Assembly (NCBI GenBank): GCA_035606915.1
Contig: DATNDU010000040.1
Span: 1 to 64,000, forward strand
Length of the DNA stretch: 64,000 nt
Reading direction: 5' to 3'
From: Roseiarcus sp035606915
Lineage (GTDB): Bacteria > Pseudomonadota > Alphaproteobacteria > Rhizobiales > Beijerinckiaceae
The notes beneath the pieces are model-generated. The model saw only the letters and a list, made by a program, of their open reading frames with translations, was not told the origin of the DNA and searched no databases. Both the position numbers and the translations under genes were made by a program. Shown piece after piece: positions 1 through 9,574 of this stretch. Numbering within the stretch: the stretch's first letter is position 1; every line of letters begins with the position of its first letter.

Positions 1-1
1 C

Positions 2-1006
2 AAGGATTTGCGCATCGAAGAGCGGTCGGAGCCGGCGCTCGGGCCGCACGACGTCAGCGTGCGCATCGCCTTCGGCGGCGTCTGCGGCTCGGACCTGCAT
101 TACTATCATCACGGCGGCTTCGGCGCGGTCAGACTGCGCGAGCCGATGATCCTCGGTCATGAGATCGCGGGAATCGTCGACACGGTCGGCGCTCAATGCG
201 AGCGCGTCAAGCCCGGCGATCGCGTCGCGGTGAGCCCGAGCGTGCCCTGCAACGCCTGCCGCTACTGCCTGGAGGGCAAGCAAAACCAGTGTCTCGACAT
301 GCGCTTCTATGGCAGCGCGATGCGCTTTCCGCACGTGCAGGGGGCGTTCCGGGAAACCCTGGTCTGCCTGGAGACGCAGGCGCATCGCGTCGCCGAGGGC
401 ATGAGCCTTCAGGAGGCCGCCATGTGCGAGCCGCTGGCGGTGACGCTGCATGCGACGCGGCGCGCCGGCGGCCTGCTCGGCAAGCGCGCGCTGATCAGCG
501 GCAGCGGGCCGATAGGCGCGCTGTGCGCGCTTTCGGCGCGCCGCGCGGGGGCCGCCGAGATCGTCGTCACCGACATCGCCGACGGCGCGCTCGGCTTCGC
601 TGAGCGCCTCGGCGTCGAGCGCACGCTCAATGTCGCGCGCGAACCCTCAGCGCTTGACGCCTACAAGGCTGACAAGGGCTATTTCGATGTGCTGTTCGAG
701 GCCTCGGGCGCTGAGGCGGCGCTGCGCTCGGGGATCGAGGTGGTGCGGCCGGGCGGAATCATCATGCAGCTTGGCCTCGGCGGCGAGATGAAGTTGCCGA
801 TCAACGCCATCACCGCCAAGGAGATCGACCTCAGAGGCTCCTTCCGCTTCCACGAGGAATTCGCGCTCGCCGTGGAACTGATCGGCAAGGGGCTGATCGA
901 CGTCAAGCCGCTGATCTCGGCGACGGTGCCGTTCACCGACGCGACAGCGGCGTTCGAGTTGGCGACGGATCGCTCGCGCTCGATGAAGGTGCAGTTGGCG
1001 TTTTAG
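2..1006 (+). CDS. idnD: L-idonate 5-dehydrogenase-like zinc alcohol dehydrogenase (5'-truncated by window edge)
   Basis: Medium-chain zinc dehydrogenase; members of the IdnD subgroup oxidise L-idonate or related sugar acids/polyols with NAD(P). The frame is open from base 2, so the true start lies outside the window; 334 residues are visible. The catalytic zinc motif VCGSDLH is followed by GHE, and the structural-zinc loop reads CNACRYCLEGKQNQC. A Rossmann glycine motif GSGPIGALC is in the middle, and the segment GSAMRFPHVQGAFRE is typical of IdnD-type proteins. The TAG stop is followed by a palindrome and the convergent ChaC-like gene. The exact substrate is inference; sorbitol- or threonine-type dehydrogenase is the alternative. 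Confidence 0.8.
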   Translation, partial: KDLRIEERSEPALGPHDVSVRIAFGGVCGSDLHYYHHGGFGAVRLREPMILGHEIAGIVDTVGAQCERVKPGDRVAVSPSVPCNACRYCLEGKQNQCLDMRFYGSAMRFPHVQGAFRETLVCLETQAHRVAEGMSLQEAAMCEPLAVTLHATRRAGGLLGKRALISGSGPIGALCALSARRAGAAEIVVTDIADGALGFAERLGVERTLNVAREPSALDAYKADKGYFDVLFEASGAEAALRSGIEVVRPGGIIMQLGLGGEMKLPINAITAKEIDLRGSFRFHEEFALAVELIGKGLIDVKPLISATVPFTDATAAFELATDRSRSMKVQLAF

Positions 1007-1084
1007 GGGGAGTGGGGCTGGTGCTTGGCGGCGGCCGGGATTGTAGCGCGACGTTTGGAATCGAGCCTAAGCGGTCCTCTGTGC

Positions 1085-1112
1085 TGTCTCAAAATTCAAG
1101 AATTTTGAGACA
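1085..1112. repeat. 28-bp palindrome between convergent genes
   Basis: Two perfect 13-base arms (TGTCTCAAAATTC and its complement) are separated by AA. It lies in the 220-bp gap between the idonate-dehydrogenase-like gene and the ChaC-like gene, which converge here. A looser pair (AAAGCG at 1115 and CGCTTT near 1135) flanks a TTTTATAAAA stretch just after it. The arms are AT-rich and no long T-run follows directly, so a bidirectional terminator is possible but not proven. The rest of the gap holds no convincing gene. Confidence 0.6.
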
Positions 1113-1226
1113 CAAAGCGCCTTTTATAAAATCAACGCTTTGCGTGACGCAGAATCCAGTCGCAAATATCCGCAATGCGCCCTTTCGCGCCGCTGCCGTA
1201 GGGCGCCGAGTGATAGTTTCAAATGA

Positions 1227-1808
1227 CTAAGCGCTTTCTCGCGCCCCCGCCCCCTCCCGCCCCCGCAGTGCGTCGGCGACGCGCTCGACCAGCGCATCGC
1301 GGATGCCGAGGCCGGCGAGATTGGCCCAAGTATTGATGGCGTATTCGTAGTTCGGCCCGGCGACGCCGGCGGCGGCGGCGATGATCGCCACCGCCGCGTC
1401 GAAATCCTGCATCTCGACATATTGGGCGTGGGCGGGATTGGCGACGTAGGTATAGGCGTCATGGCGCGCGCCCTCGCGCGTCTCGATGCTGACCAGCGCC
1501 TCGTCATAGACCGAGGTGATGAGTTCGCGCTCGCGTAGATAGTCCATCGTCGCCGCCATTAGCTCGCCGGCGACGCAATAGCCGACGCCTTCGCACTCGC
1601 CGCCCTTCTCCAGGCCCAACACCAGGCCCGGCGCCTGCGGCGTGCCGCGATAGATCATCGAGCGGATGCAATAGCCGCGACGATAGCCGGCAAGCCGCGC
1701 CGCTTGCCGCGATTTATAGGGAAAGCCCGGGTTCCAGATCAGCGAGCCATAGGCGAAGACCCAGAAATCGGGCGCCTCGCACGGGCGCTCCTGCACTGCC
1801 TCGCTCAT
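1227..1808 (-). CDS. ChaC-like gamma-glutamylcyclotransferase
   Basis: Cytosolic enzyme of the ChaC family, which splits glutathione or gamma-glutamyl peptides into 5-oxoproline and a residual amine or dipeptide. The family signature VFAYGSLIWNPGF lies near the N-terminus (about residues 17-29), followed by the conserved YRRGYC...YRGTPQAPGLVLGL block that forms the gamma-glutamyl pocket. The ATG at 1808 is chosen; a TTG four codons upstream (1820) is the alternative. The length of 193 residues is normal for bacterial ChaC. It is divergent from the enamidase-like gene, and the 160-bp gap must hold both promoters. No functional link to the neighbouring catabolic genes is evident. Confidence 0.85.
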   Translation of the reverse strand: MSEAVQERPCEAPDFWVFAYGSLIWNPGFPYKSRQAARLAGYRRGYCIRSMIYRGTPQAPGLVLGLEKGGECEGVGYCVAGELMAATMDYLRERELITSVYDEALVSIETREGARHDAYTYVANPAHAQYVEMQDFDAAVAIIAAAAGVAGPNYEYAINTWANLAGLGIRDALVERVADALRGREGAGARESA

Positions 1809-1920
1809 CGCATCGCTCAAATCGCGCTGTCCCTTTCCACAAGCCGCAAAACAATACGCAAAGCGCTTGCCAAAGCCAATGCCGGGGCGCGCTTGTCAGC
1901 GGCCGGCGGCGGCGCCATTA

Positions 1921-1932
1921 TTTGTGTGCAAA
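1921..1932. promoter_or_regulatory. Candidate operator TTTGN4CAAA upstream of enamidase
   Basis: The palindrome TTTG-TGTG-CAAA extends to ATTnTTTGN4CAAAnAAT. It is centred about 42 bp upstream of the enamidase ATG. A site of the same form lies upstream of the hnr-like gene (12018-12029). The NicR/BpsR-like MarR protein encoded at 3176-3592 is a plausible binder. This is inferred from the two matching sites only. Confidence 0.45.
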
Positions 1933-1968
1933 CAATTCCGCGACGCGCGAAAGATGCGAGACCCCCCT

Positions 1969-3168
1969 ATGGCGCACGACGATAGCTCCGCCCCGGCCAA
2001 GCCGACCAAGCTGGTGATCCGTAACATCGGCCTGATGCTGAGCGGCGATCTCGGCCGCCCGATCCTCGACGCCGATGCGCTGGTCGCCATCGACGGCCGC
2101 ATTACCGCCATCGGACGGCTGAAAGATGTCGATGTCGAGGGCGCGACGACGATCGTCGATGCGATGGGCACAGCGCTCGCGCCCGGCCTCATCGACAGCC
2201 ACGTCCACCCGGTCGCCGGCGATTGGACGCCAAGGCAGAACCAGCTTGGCTGGATCGATTCCTGCCTGCACGGCGGCGTCACCACGATGATCTCGGCCGG
2301 CGAGGTCCACACGCCGGGCCGGCCGCGCGACATCGTCGGCCTGAAGGCGATGGCGATTTCGGCGCAGCGGATGTTCTCTAATTTCAAGGCCGTTGGCGTG
2401 AAGGTCCACGCCGGCGCGCCGGTGCTCGAACACGGCATGGAGGAGCGCGATTTCGCCGAACTCGCCGCCGCCGGCGTCAAGCTGCTCGGCGAGGTCGGGC
2501 TCGGCGGCGTCAAGGACGGCGAGACCGCCGGCAAGATGGTCGCCTGGGCGCGCAAATACGGCATCAGCAGCACCATCCACACCGGCGGCCCGTCGATCCC
2601 CGGCTCCGGCCTCATCGACAAGGACATCGTGCTGGAGGCCGACGCCGACATCATCGGCCACATCAATGGCGGCCATACCGCGCTGCCCGACGATCAGATC
2701 CGCTGCCTGTGCGAGCGCTGCGGGCGCGGGCTGGAACTCGTCCACAACGGCAACGAGCGCGCGGCGCTCTACACGCTTCGCACGGCCAAGGAAATCGGCC
2801 AACTGGAGCGCGTCATCCTCGGCACCGATGCGCCGGCCGGCTCCGGCGTGCAGCCGCTCGGCATCCTGCGCATGATCTCGCTGCTGTCGTCGCTTGGCGA
2901 GGTCGCGCCCGAGGCCGCGTTCTGCTTCGCCACCGGCAATACGGCGCGGCTGCGCGAACTCGATTGCGGGCTGATCGAAGTCGGCAAGGCCGCCGATTTC
3001 GTCTTCCTCGACCGGGCGCAACATTCCGCCGGCAAGTCAATGCTCGACAGCGTGCGGCTCGGCGACCTGCCCGGCGTCGGCATGACGGTGATCGACGGCG
3101 TCGTGCGCAGCCAGCGCAGCCGCAACACGCCGCCCGCCGACCGCGCGCCGGCGATCGTCGGCAAGTGA
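1969..3168 (+). CDS. ena: Enamidase-like amidohydrolase
   Basis: Metal-dependent amidohydrolase of the enamidase type. In Eubacterium barkeri, Ena opens 1,4,5,6-tetrahydro-6-oxonicotinate to 2-formylglutarate and ammonia. Visible features are the N-terminal beta domain, the HxH metal ligands in IDSHVHP, a GEVGLGGVKD segment, further His ligands in STIHTGG and GHINGGH, and the terminal Asp in GTDAPAGSG. The ATG at 1969 (399 aa) fits the family start; an open frame reaches back to 1867 but encodes nonconserved residues. It converges with the MarR gene (7-bp gap) that ends the hnr operon. Hnr performs the preceding step in the known pathway. The substrate here is inferred from that pairing; a related cyclic imide or lactam is possible. 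Confidence 0.8.
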   Translation: MAHDDSSAPAKPTKLVIRNIGLMLSGDLGRPILDADALVAIDGRITAIGRLKDVDVEGATTIVDAMGTALAPGLIDSHVHPVAGDWTPRQNQLGWIDSCLHGGVTTMISAGEVHTPGRPRDIVGLKAMAISAQRMFSNFKAVGVKVHAGAPVLEHGMEERDFAELAAAGVKLLGEVGLGGVKDGETAGKMVAWARKYGISSTIHTGGPSIPGSGLIDKDIVLEADADIIGHINGGHTALPDDQIRCLCERCGRGLELVHNGNERAALYTLRTAKEIGQLERVILGTDAPAGSGVQPLGILRMISLLSSLGEVAPEAAFCFATGNTARLRELDCGLIEVGKAADFVFLDRAQHSAGKSMLDSVRLGDLPGVGMTVIDGVVRSQRSRNTPPADRAPAIVGK

Positions 3169-3175
3169 GCGCGCC

Positions 3176-3588
3176 CTAAGCCATCCGCCTGAGCAACGCC
3201 GCCAGCAGGCGCTGCTCGCGCTCGTTCAGCGGCGCCAGCGTGCGGGCGGTGATCTCGTGCGCGATCGGCGCGGCGCGCGTGTAAAGATTGACGCCGAGCG
3301 GCGTCAGGTCGATGAGGCGGCGGCGGGCGTCGTCGGCGTCGGCGACGGCGCGAGTCAAGCCGCGAACGGTCAGGCGGTCGATGACGCCTTTGATCGTCGC
3401 GGCGTCCATCGCCGTGTGCCGACCCAACAGGTTCTGCGAGCAGGCGCCGACCTCGGCGAGCTTGGCCATCGCCGCCCATTGCGTCGGCGTCAGGCCTTCG
3501 ATCATCAGCGACGAGAACAGCGCGGTGTGGCGCTGCTGCGCCTGGCGCAGCACGAAGCCGACCTGTTCGTCAAGCCGGTAGCGCCCGC

Positions 3589-3592
<4 letters not shown>
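3176..3592 (-). CDS. MarR-family regulator, NicR/BpsR-like
   Basis: A 138-residue winged-helix repressor. The recognition region reads CSQNLLGRHTAMDAATIKGV, the form I associate with the NicR (Pseudomonas putida) and BpsR (Bordetella) branch of MarR proteins, which sense 6-hydroxynicotinate. The N-terminal YRLDEQVGFVLRQAQQRH helix and the wing residues DADDARRR also fit. It is the last gene of the transporter operon: its ATG overlaps the livF stop by 4 bp (ATGA). Position and homology make it the likely regulator of the hnr/ena genes, perhaps through the TTTGN4CAAA sites. The ligand is inferred. Confidence 0.8.
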
Positions 3593-5050
<1,458 letters not shown>

Positions 5051-5054
<4 letters not shown>

Positions 5055-6880
5055 CGCCTGAGCCTCGCCGACAGCGTGCCGATGAGCCCGCGCGGGAACA
5101 TCAGCACCAGCGCGACAATGAGCACGCCGTTGACGAGGCGCGAGTAATCGGTGTGGCTGATGGTCCAGATCGACAGCGAGCGGAACAGCACCGCGCCGAC
5201 GATGCCGCCGGAGATGGTGTCGACGCCGCCGACCAGCACCATCACCAGGCCGTCGATGGAGAGCGGAATGCCGAGCGTGTCGGGGAACACGCTGCCCTTG
5301 AGGAAGGCGTAAAGCGCGCCGGCGAGGCCGGCGAAGGCGGCGGCGATCGCGAAGCCCGCCCATTGCATCGGCTGACGGGCGACGCCGATGGTCTCGGCGC
5401 GCGCCTCGCTATCGCGCAGCGCGCGGAGCGCGTAGCCGAAGGGCGAGAACAGGATGGCGCGCAACAGCCCCGCAGCGACGGCGCAGAGGGCGAGGCAGAG
5501 CCAGAAGAAGCGCTGCGGGCTCGACGCCCAGGCCGCCGGCCAGACGCCGATGATGCCGTTGTCGCCGCCAGTGACATCCGTCCACTGGAAGGCGACCGAC
5601 CACACCACCTGCGAGAAGGCGAGCGTCAGCATGGCCGAATAGACGCCGGTGAGGCGCACGCAGAACCAGCCGAAGACGATGCCGCCGGCGAGCGCCAAAG
5701 CGACGCCGCAGACCAGCGCCGGCGCCATGCTCAAGCCCAGGATCTTGACCGCCAGCGCCGCGCCATACGAGCCGAGGCCGAAATAGGCGGCGTGGCCGAA
5801 GGAGACCAGCCCGGCGCCGCCGACGAGGAAATGCAGGCTCGCCGCGAACAGCGCGAAGATCGCCACCTCGCTGGCGACGTTGAGCGCATAGGGGCCGCCG
5901 ACCAGCGGCAGCGCCGCGACCAGCGCCAGCATCAGCAGCAGCGCGAGGCGGCCGCGCGCGTCGAGCGGGCGCCAGCGCATCGCCGCCGCGCCGCCAGGCG
6001 GCCGGGAGAGCGCTTCCGGCTTGCCGAGCAGACCCCACGGGCGCACGACGAGCACCACCGCCATCACCGCGAACGATAGCACCATCGACACGCCCGGCAG
6101 CACCAGGATGCCGAAGGCGTTCAACTCGGCGACCAGCACGGCGGCCAGAAACGCGCCCGGCAAGCTGCCGAGGCCGCCGATGACGACGACGACCAGCGAT
6201 TCCAGGATGACCGTGATGTCCATGTCGTGGCTGGCGGCCTCGCGCGGCAACGCCAGCGCGCCGCCGAGGGCGGCGAGAAAGACGCCGAGCGTGAAGACGC
6301 TGGTGAACAGCCATTTCTGGTTGACGCCGAGCGCCGCCGCCATCTCGCGGTCCTGGGTCGCGGCGCGCACCAGCACGCCCCAATGGGTGCGCCGGAACAA
6401 CAGCCAAAGCGCGATCAGCACCGTCGGCGCGAGCGCGATCAGCAACAGGTCGTAGGTCGGGAACGGCTGGCCAAGAATGTCGACGGCGCCCTTGAAGCCC
6501 GGCGCGCGCGGCCCGAGCAGTTCGTTGGGGCCCCAGATCAGCAGCACCAAGTCTTCCACCGCCAGCGTTATGCCGAAGGTGGCGAGCAGTTGGAACAGTT
6601 CCGGCGCGTCGTAGATGCGGCGCAGCAGCGTCATCTCGGTCACAGCGCCGATCGCCGCCACCACGAGGCAGGCGACGAGCGCCGAAGGCCAGAAGCCGAT
6701 CGTCGGCCCAAGCCGCTCGATCGCGGTATAGGCGACATAGGCGCCCAGCATATAAAAGGCGCCATGGGCGAAATTGACGATGCGGGTGACGCCGAAAATG
6801 ATCGACAGGCCGCAGGCGACGAGAAACAACGAGCAGGCGCTGGCGAGCCCCGTGATGAACTGGACGATGTAGAAGCTCAC
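5051..6880 (-). CDS. livHM: Fused LivH-LivM permease of ABC transporter system 1
   Basis: Inner-membrane permease of 609 residues in which the two usual subunits are one chain. The first half is LivH-like (CGLSIIFGVTRIVNFAHGAF near the start; the EAA-like VGGLGSLPGAFLAA loop near its end). After a linker around RPWGLLGKPEALSRPPGG, the second half is LivM-like (LVSFGHAAYFGLGSYGAAL; GGVDTISGGIVGAVLF). A GTG at 6880 begins VSFYIVQFITG, the usual LivH start; an ATG at 6934 would add 18 poorly conserved residues. It is separated from livK by 312 bp containing repeats, then overlaps livG by 4 bp. Confidence 0.88.
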
Positions 6881-6935
6881 GTCAGCGCGCCGGAGCTTTG
6901 CGAGGCCTTTGGAACGTAGCGCGATTGAACGCACC

Positions 6936-7041
6936 CGTCATGGCGAGCGAAGCGAAGCCATCCACGCTTCGGCGACGCCGCCCTTTCCGATTGGCTGACG
7001 ATCACGCCGAGATGGATTGCTTCGCTGCGCTCGCAATGACG
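6936..7041. repeat. Interspersed palindromic element, 29-bp arms (copy 1)
   Basis: The left arm 6936-6964 and right arm 7013-7041 are inverted repeats differing at 3 of 29 positions, each built on GCGAGCG(A/C)AGCGAAGC. The element is 106 bp, the same length as the copy at 60164-60269. It occupies the 312-bp gap between livK and the livHM permease. It can form a long hairpin in mRNA, which could change the ratio of binding protein to permease. No gene is visible in the gap. Confidence 0.85.
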
Positions 7042-7069
7042 TATGTGGCGCCGGACGCGCGCGCTTCCG

Positions 7070-7101
7070 CGTGGACGGCCGGGACAAGCCCGGTCACGAC
7101 G
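7070..7101. repeat. Short interspersed hairpin repeat (GGCCGGGACAAGCCCGG type)
   Basis: A GTGGACGGCCGGGACAAGC-type sequence with a CCGGG/CCCGG stem and ACAAG loop lies just after the larger palindromic element. This sequence type is a familiar dispersed repeat in Hyphomicrobiales genomes (general knowledge). It adds a second hairpin to the livK-livHM gap. Confidence 0.6.
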
Positions 7102-7192
7102 CGGACGTCGCCGCTCCCTCGACTTCGTTGGAGATTGATTGAAGGCGGCTTGCGCCGCCCCCGGTCTATGAGTTTCTTGCCGCAAAGCCCGC

Positions 7193-8395
7193 TCAATCCT
7201 TCGGCCGCTCGGCCTTCACCATCGCCTCGGGCGGCAGATAGCCGGAGCCGTCGTGAAAGACGACGTCGGTCATCACGCCCTTGCCGTCCTTCAGCGCCGT
7301 CTTGCCGACGAAGGCGCCGAGCGTCGATTGATGATCGATGGCGCGGAACGTCACTTCGCCGAACGGCGTGTCGAACTTGATGCCCTCGGCGGCGGCGATC
7401 ATCTTGTCGGTGTCGGTGGATTTCGCCTTGGCGAGGATCGCGGCGGCCGCCTTGATCGTCGAATAGCCGACGACGGAGCCGAGGCGCGGGTAATCGTGAT
7501 ATTTGTCCTGATAGGCCTTCAGGAACGCCGCGTGATCGGGGATCTTCACGTTGTTCCAGGGATAGCCGGTGACGATCCAACCGGTCGGCGTCTCGTCCTT
7601 CAAGGGATCGAGATATTCGGGCTCGCCGGTGAGGAAGCTGACCACCGTGCGGCCCTTGAACAGGCCGCGCGTCTCGCCTTCGCGCACCAGCTTCACCAGG
7701 TCGGGGCCGAAGCAGACGTTGAGGATCGCATCCGGTTTGGTCTTGGCGATCGCCTCGACCACGGCGCCGGCGTCGATCTTGCCCTGCGGCGGCCATTGCG
7801 CGCCGACCCACTGGATGTCCGGCCGCGCCTTGGAGAGCAACGCCTTGAACACGCTCACCGCCGACTGGCCGTACTCGTAGTTGGGCGCGATCGTCGCCCA
7901 TTTCTTCGCCGGCAGCTTGGCCGCCTCCTCCGCCAGCATCGCCGCCTGCTCGTAGTTGGAGGGGCGCAGGCGGAAGGTGTAGCGATTGCCCTTCGACAGC
8001 GTGATGGCGTCGGTCAGCGGCTCGGCGGCCAGGAACATCACCTTCTTCTGCTTGGCGAAATCGGAGACCGCCAAACCGATGTTGGAGAAGAACGTGCCCG
8101 CCAACATCGCGACATGGTCGCTCTCGACGAGTTCGTTGGCCTCCGTCACCGCATTGGCGGGCTTGCCGCCGTCGTCCTTGGAGATCACTTCAAGCTTCTT
8201 GCCGTCGACGCCGCCGGCGGCGTTGATCTGATCGAGCGCCAATTGCCAGCCCTTGCGATAAGGCGCGGTGAACGAAGGCAGCGCCGAATAGGAGTTTATC
8301 TCGCCGATCTTGATTGTATCGTCGGCGCGCGCCGGTGCGCTCGCAAAAACCGCCGCCAGTACCGCTGCCGAAAGAATGCCGGAAAACCAAGCCAT
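7193..8395 (-). CDS. livK: Periplasmic substrate-binding protein LivK (system 1)
   Basis: Exported type I periplasmic binding protein (Peripla_BP_6) of 400 residues. A Sec signal peptide (about 1-24) ends in the signal-peptidase site SAPARA-DD. The mature protein starts TIKIGEINSYSALPSF and has the hallmark LALDQINAAGGVDGKKLEV. A strong Shine-Dalgarno AAGGAGGG lies 7 bases before the ATG. The DUF1185 gene ends 13 bp upstream, so it is in the hnr operon. The bound ligand is not identifiable from sequence; the operon suggests a nicotinate-like or amide compound. The C-terminus ends at the repeat-bearing gap before the permease. Confidence 0.9.
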   Translation of the reverse strand: MAWFSGILSAAVLAAVFASAPARADDTIKIGEINSYSALPSFTAPYRKGWQLALDQINAAGGVDGKKLEVISKDDGGKPANAVTEANELVESDHVAMLAGTFFSNIGLAVSDFAKQKKVMFLAAEPLTDAITLSKGNRYTFRLRPSNYEQAAMLAEEAAKLPAKKWATIAPNYEYGQSAVSVFKALLSKARPDIQWVGAQWPPQGKIDAGAVVEAIAKTKPDAILNVCFGPDLVKLVREGETRGLFKGRTVVSFLTGEPEYLDPLKDETPTGWIVTGYPWNNVKIPDHAAFLKAYQDKYHDYPRLGSVVGYSTIKAAAAILAKAKSTDTDKMIAAAEGIKFDTPFGEVTFRAIDHQSTLGAFVGKTALKDGKGVMTDVVFHDGSGYLPPEAMVKAERPKD

Positions 8396-8408
8396 ATTGC
8401 GACCCTCC

Positions 8409-8993
8409 TTACCTCAACCCGTCGACGCCTTTGATATCGTCTTTTTTCAGGCCGCCGACACGCGCGTGCGGGCGGCCAGAATCGGTGACGGCGACAGCCA
8501 CCATGATTTCATTGGCGCGCGGCGCATCGTTGAGGCGCACCTCCATGCCGTCGAAATGACTGCGCACGAACGCCGCGTCCTTGTGGCCGAGCGGAATGTC
8601 GAGCGCCACGCCGGGGCCGCCGCGTTTCTTCGACGAGGGGATCAGCGCCGCGCCTTTGGTCAGCGCCTTGCGCATCGGCGCGCCGAGCTTGGGATGCAGG
8701 ATCGCGGCGGCGTGCTCCAACTCGCCGTTCTCGCCGACGGCGGCGGCCTTGCCATAGCTCTCCACACGCGCGCCGGGAATGCCGAGCGCGGCGACGGCCT
8801 TCTCAGTCAACAGGCCGCCAAGCTCCTCGCCGATGTCCATCAGCTCCGAGAGATCCTCGACATAGCGACCGGCGAACGGGTTCTCGATCACCGCCACCGC
8901 CGCGGCGCGGCGGGTCGGCGGCTCGACGGCGCGCCCGCCCTCCTCGTGCGTCTCTTCGAGAAACACCGCGAGCTTGCGAATCCTGGCTTTCAT
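8409..8993 (-). CDS. DUF1185 'amino acid synthesis' family protein (copy A)
   Basis: 194 residues, soluble, no signal peptide. It belongs to the AA_synth (DUF1185) family, whose biochemical role is not established. The conserved core reads RRAAAVAVIENPFAGRYVED, then GKAAAVGENGELEHAAA, and AAFVRSHFDGMEVRLNDAPR. It is clearly paralogous, end to end, with the gene just upstream, which its ATG overlaps by 4 bp (ATGA). Co-occurrence with Hnr-like and UPF0280 proteins suggests a role in the same heterocycle pathway, perhaps as a two-subunit enzyme. This function is inferred. Confidence 0.85.
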   Translation of the reverse strand: MKARIRKLAVFLEETHEEGGRAVEPPTRRAAAVAVIENPFAGRYVEDLSELMDIGEELGGLLTEKAVAALGIPGARVESYGKAAAVGENGELEHAAAILHPKLGAPMRKALTKGAALIPSSKKRGGPGVALDIPLGHKDAAFVRSHFDGMEVRLNDAPRANEIMVAVAVTDSGRPHARVGGLKKDDIKGVDGLR

Positions 8994-9574
8994 CTGAGAC
9001 CATCCCTGGCTTTGATGTCAGAGGCTTTCAACCCGCCGGCGCGGTTGTGGACGCGCGCGCCGGTGGTCATCGCTAGCGCCAGCAGCATCTCGTCGGCGCG
9101 CGGCGCATCAACCAGACCGATCTCGATGGCGTCGAAATGGCTGCGCACGTAGGAGGCGTTGATATGGGTGATCGGCACGTCGAGCCGGGCGCCGGGGCCG
9201 GCGACCTTCTTGGCCGAGGCGACGATGGCGAGCGCGCCGCCGAGCGCCTCGCGCATCGCATAGCCGCCGGGCACATGCCACAGCGCGCCGTGCTCGATCT
9301 CGCCGCCGGCGCCGACGATGGCGCCCTTGCCGTAGCCCTCGATGGCCTTCGGATCGCCGCCGAGCGCTGCGATCAGCGCTTGCGCCATTTCGAGCCCGAG
9401 CGGCTTCAGGTCGTCGGAGAAGCCGACGATGTCTTCGACATAGCGGCCGGCGAACGGGTTCTTGATGACGGCGAGGATCGCGGCGCGGCGATAAGGGATC
9501 GCGGCGACCGGGCCGCCCTCGTGGAAGACTTCCTCGATCTGGATCGCCCGCTTGCGCAGTTCAACCGAGGGCAT
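8990..9574 (-). CDS. DUF1185 'amino acid synthesis' family protein (copy B)
   Basis: 194 residues, a paralogue of the adjacent DUF1185 protein and of equal length. Shared blocks are EGGPVAAIPYRRAAILAVIK, then NPFAGRYVED, GKGAIVGAGGEIEHGA and ASYVRSHFDAIEIGLVDAPR. The ATG at 9574 (MPSVELRKRA) is chosen because the frame upstream overlaps the UPF0280 coding sequence; even so, the two genes overlap by 14 bp. Such tight packing points to coupled translation and perhaps a heteromer of the two copies. The enzymatic activity is unknown. Confidence 0.85.
   Translation of the reverse strand: MPSVELRKRAIQIEEVFHEGGPVAAIPYRRAAILAVIKNPFAGRYVEDIVGFSDDLKPLGLEMAQALIAALGGDPKAIEGYGKGAIVGAGGEIEHGALWHVPGGYAMREALGGALAIVASAKKVAGPGARLDVPITHINASYVRSHFDAIEIGLVDAPRADEMLLALAMTTGARVHNRAGGLKASDIKARDGLR

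Noticed and set aside
1012..1230. 72-codon frame after the idonate dehydrogenase gene
   Set aside because: It spans the 28-bp palindrome, has no ribosome site and no recognisable sequence.
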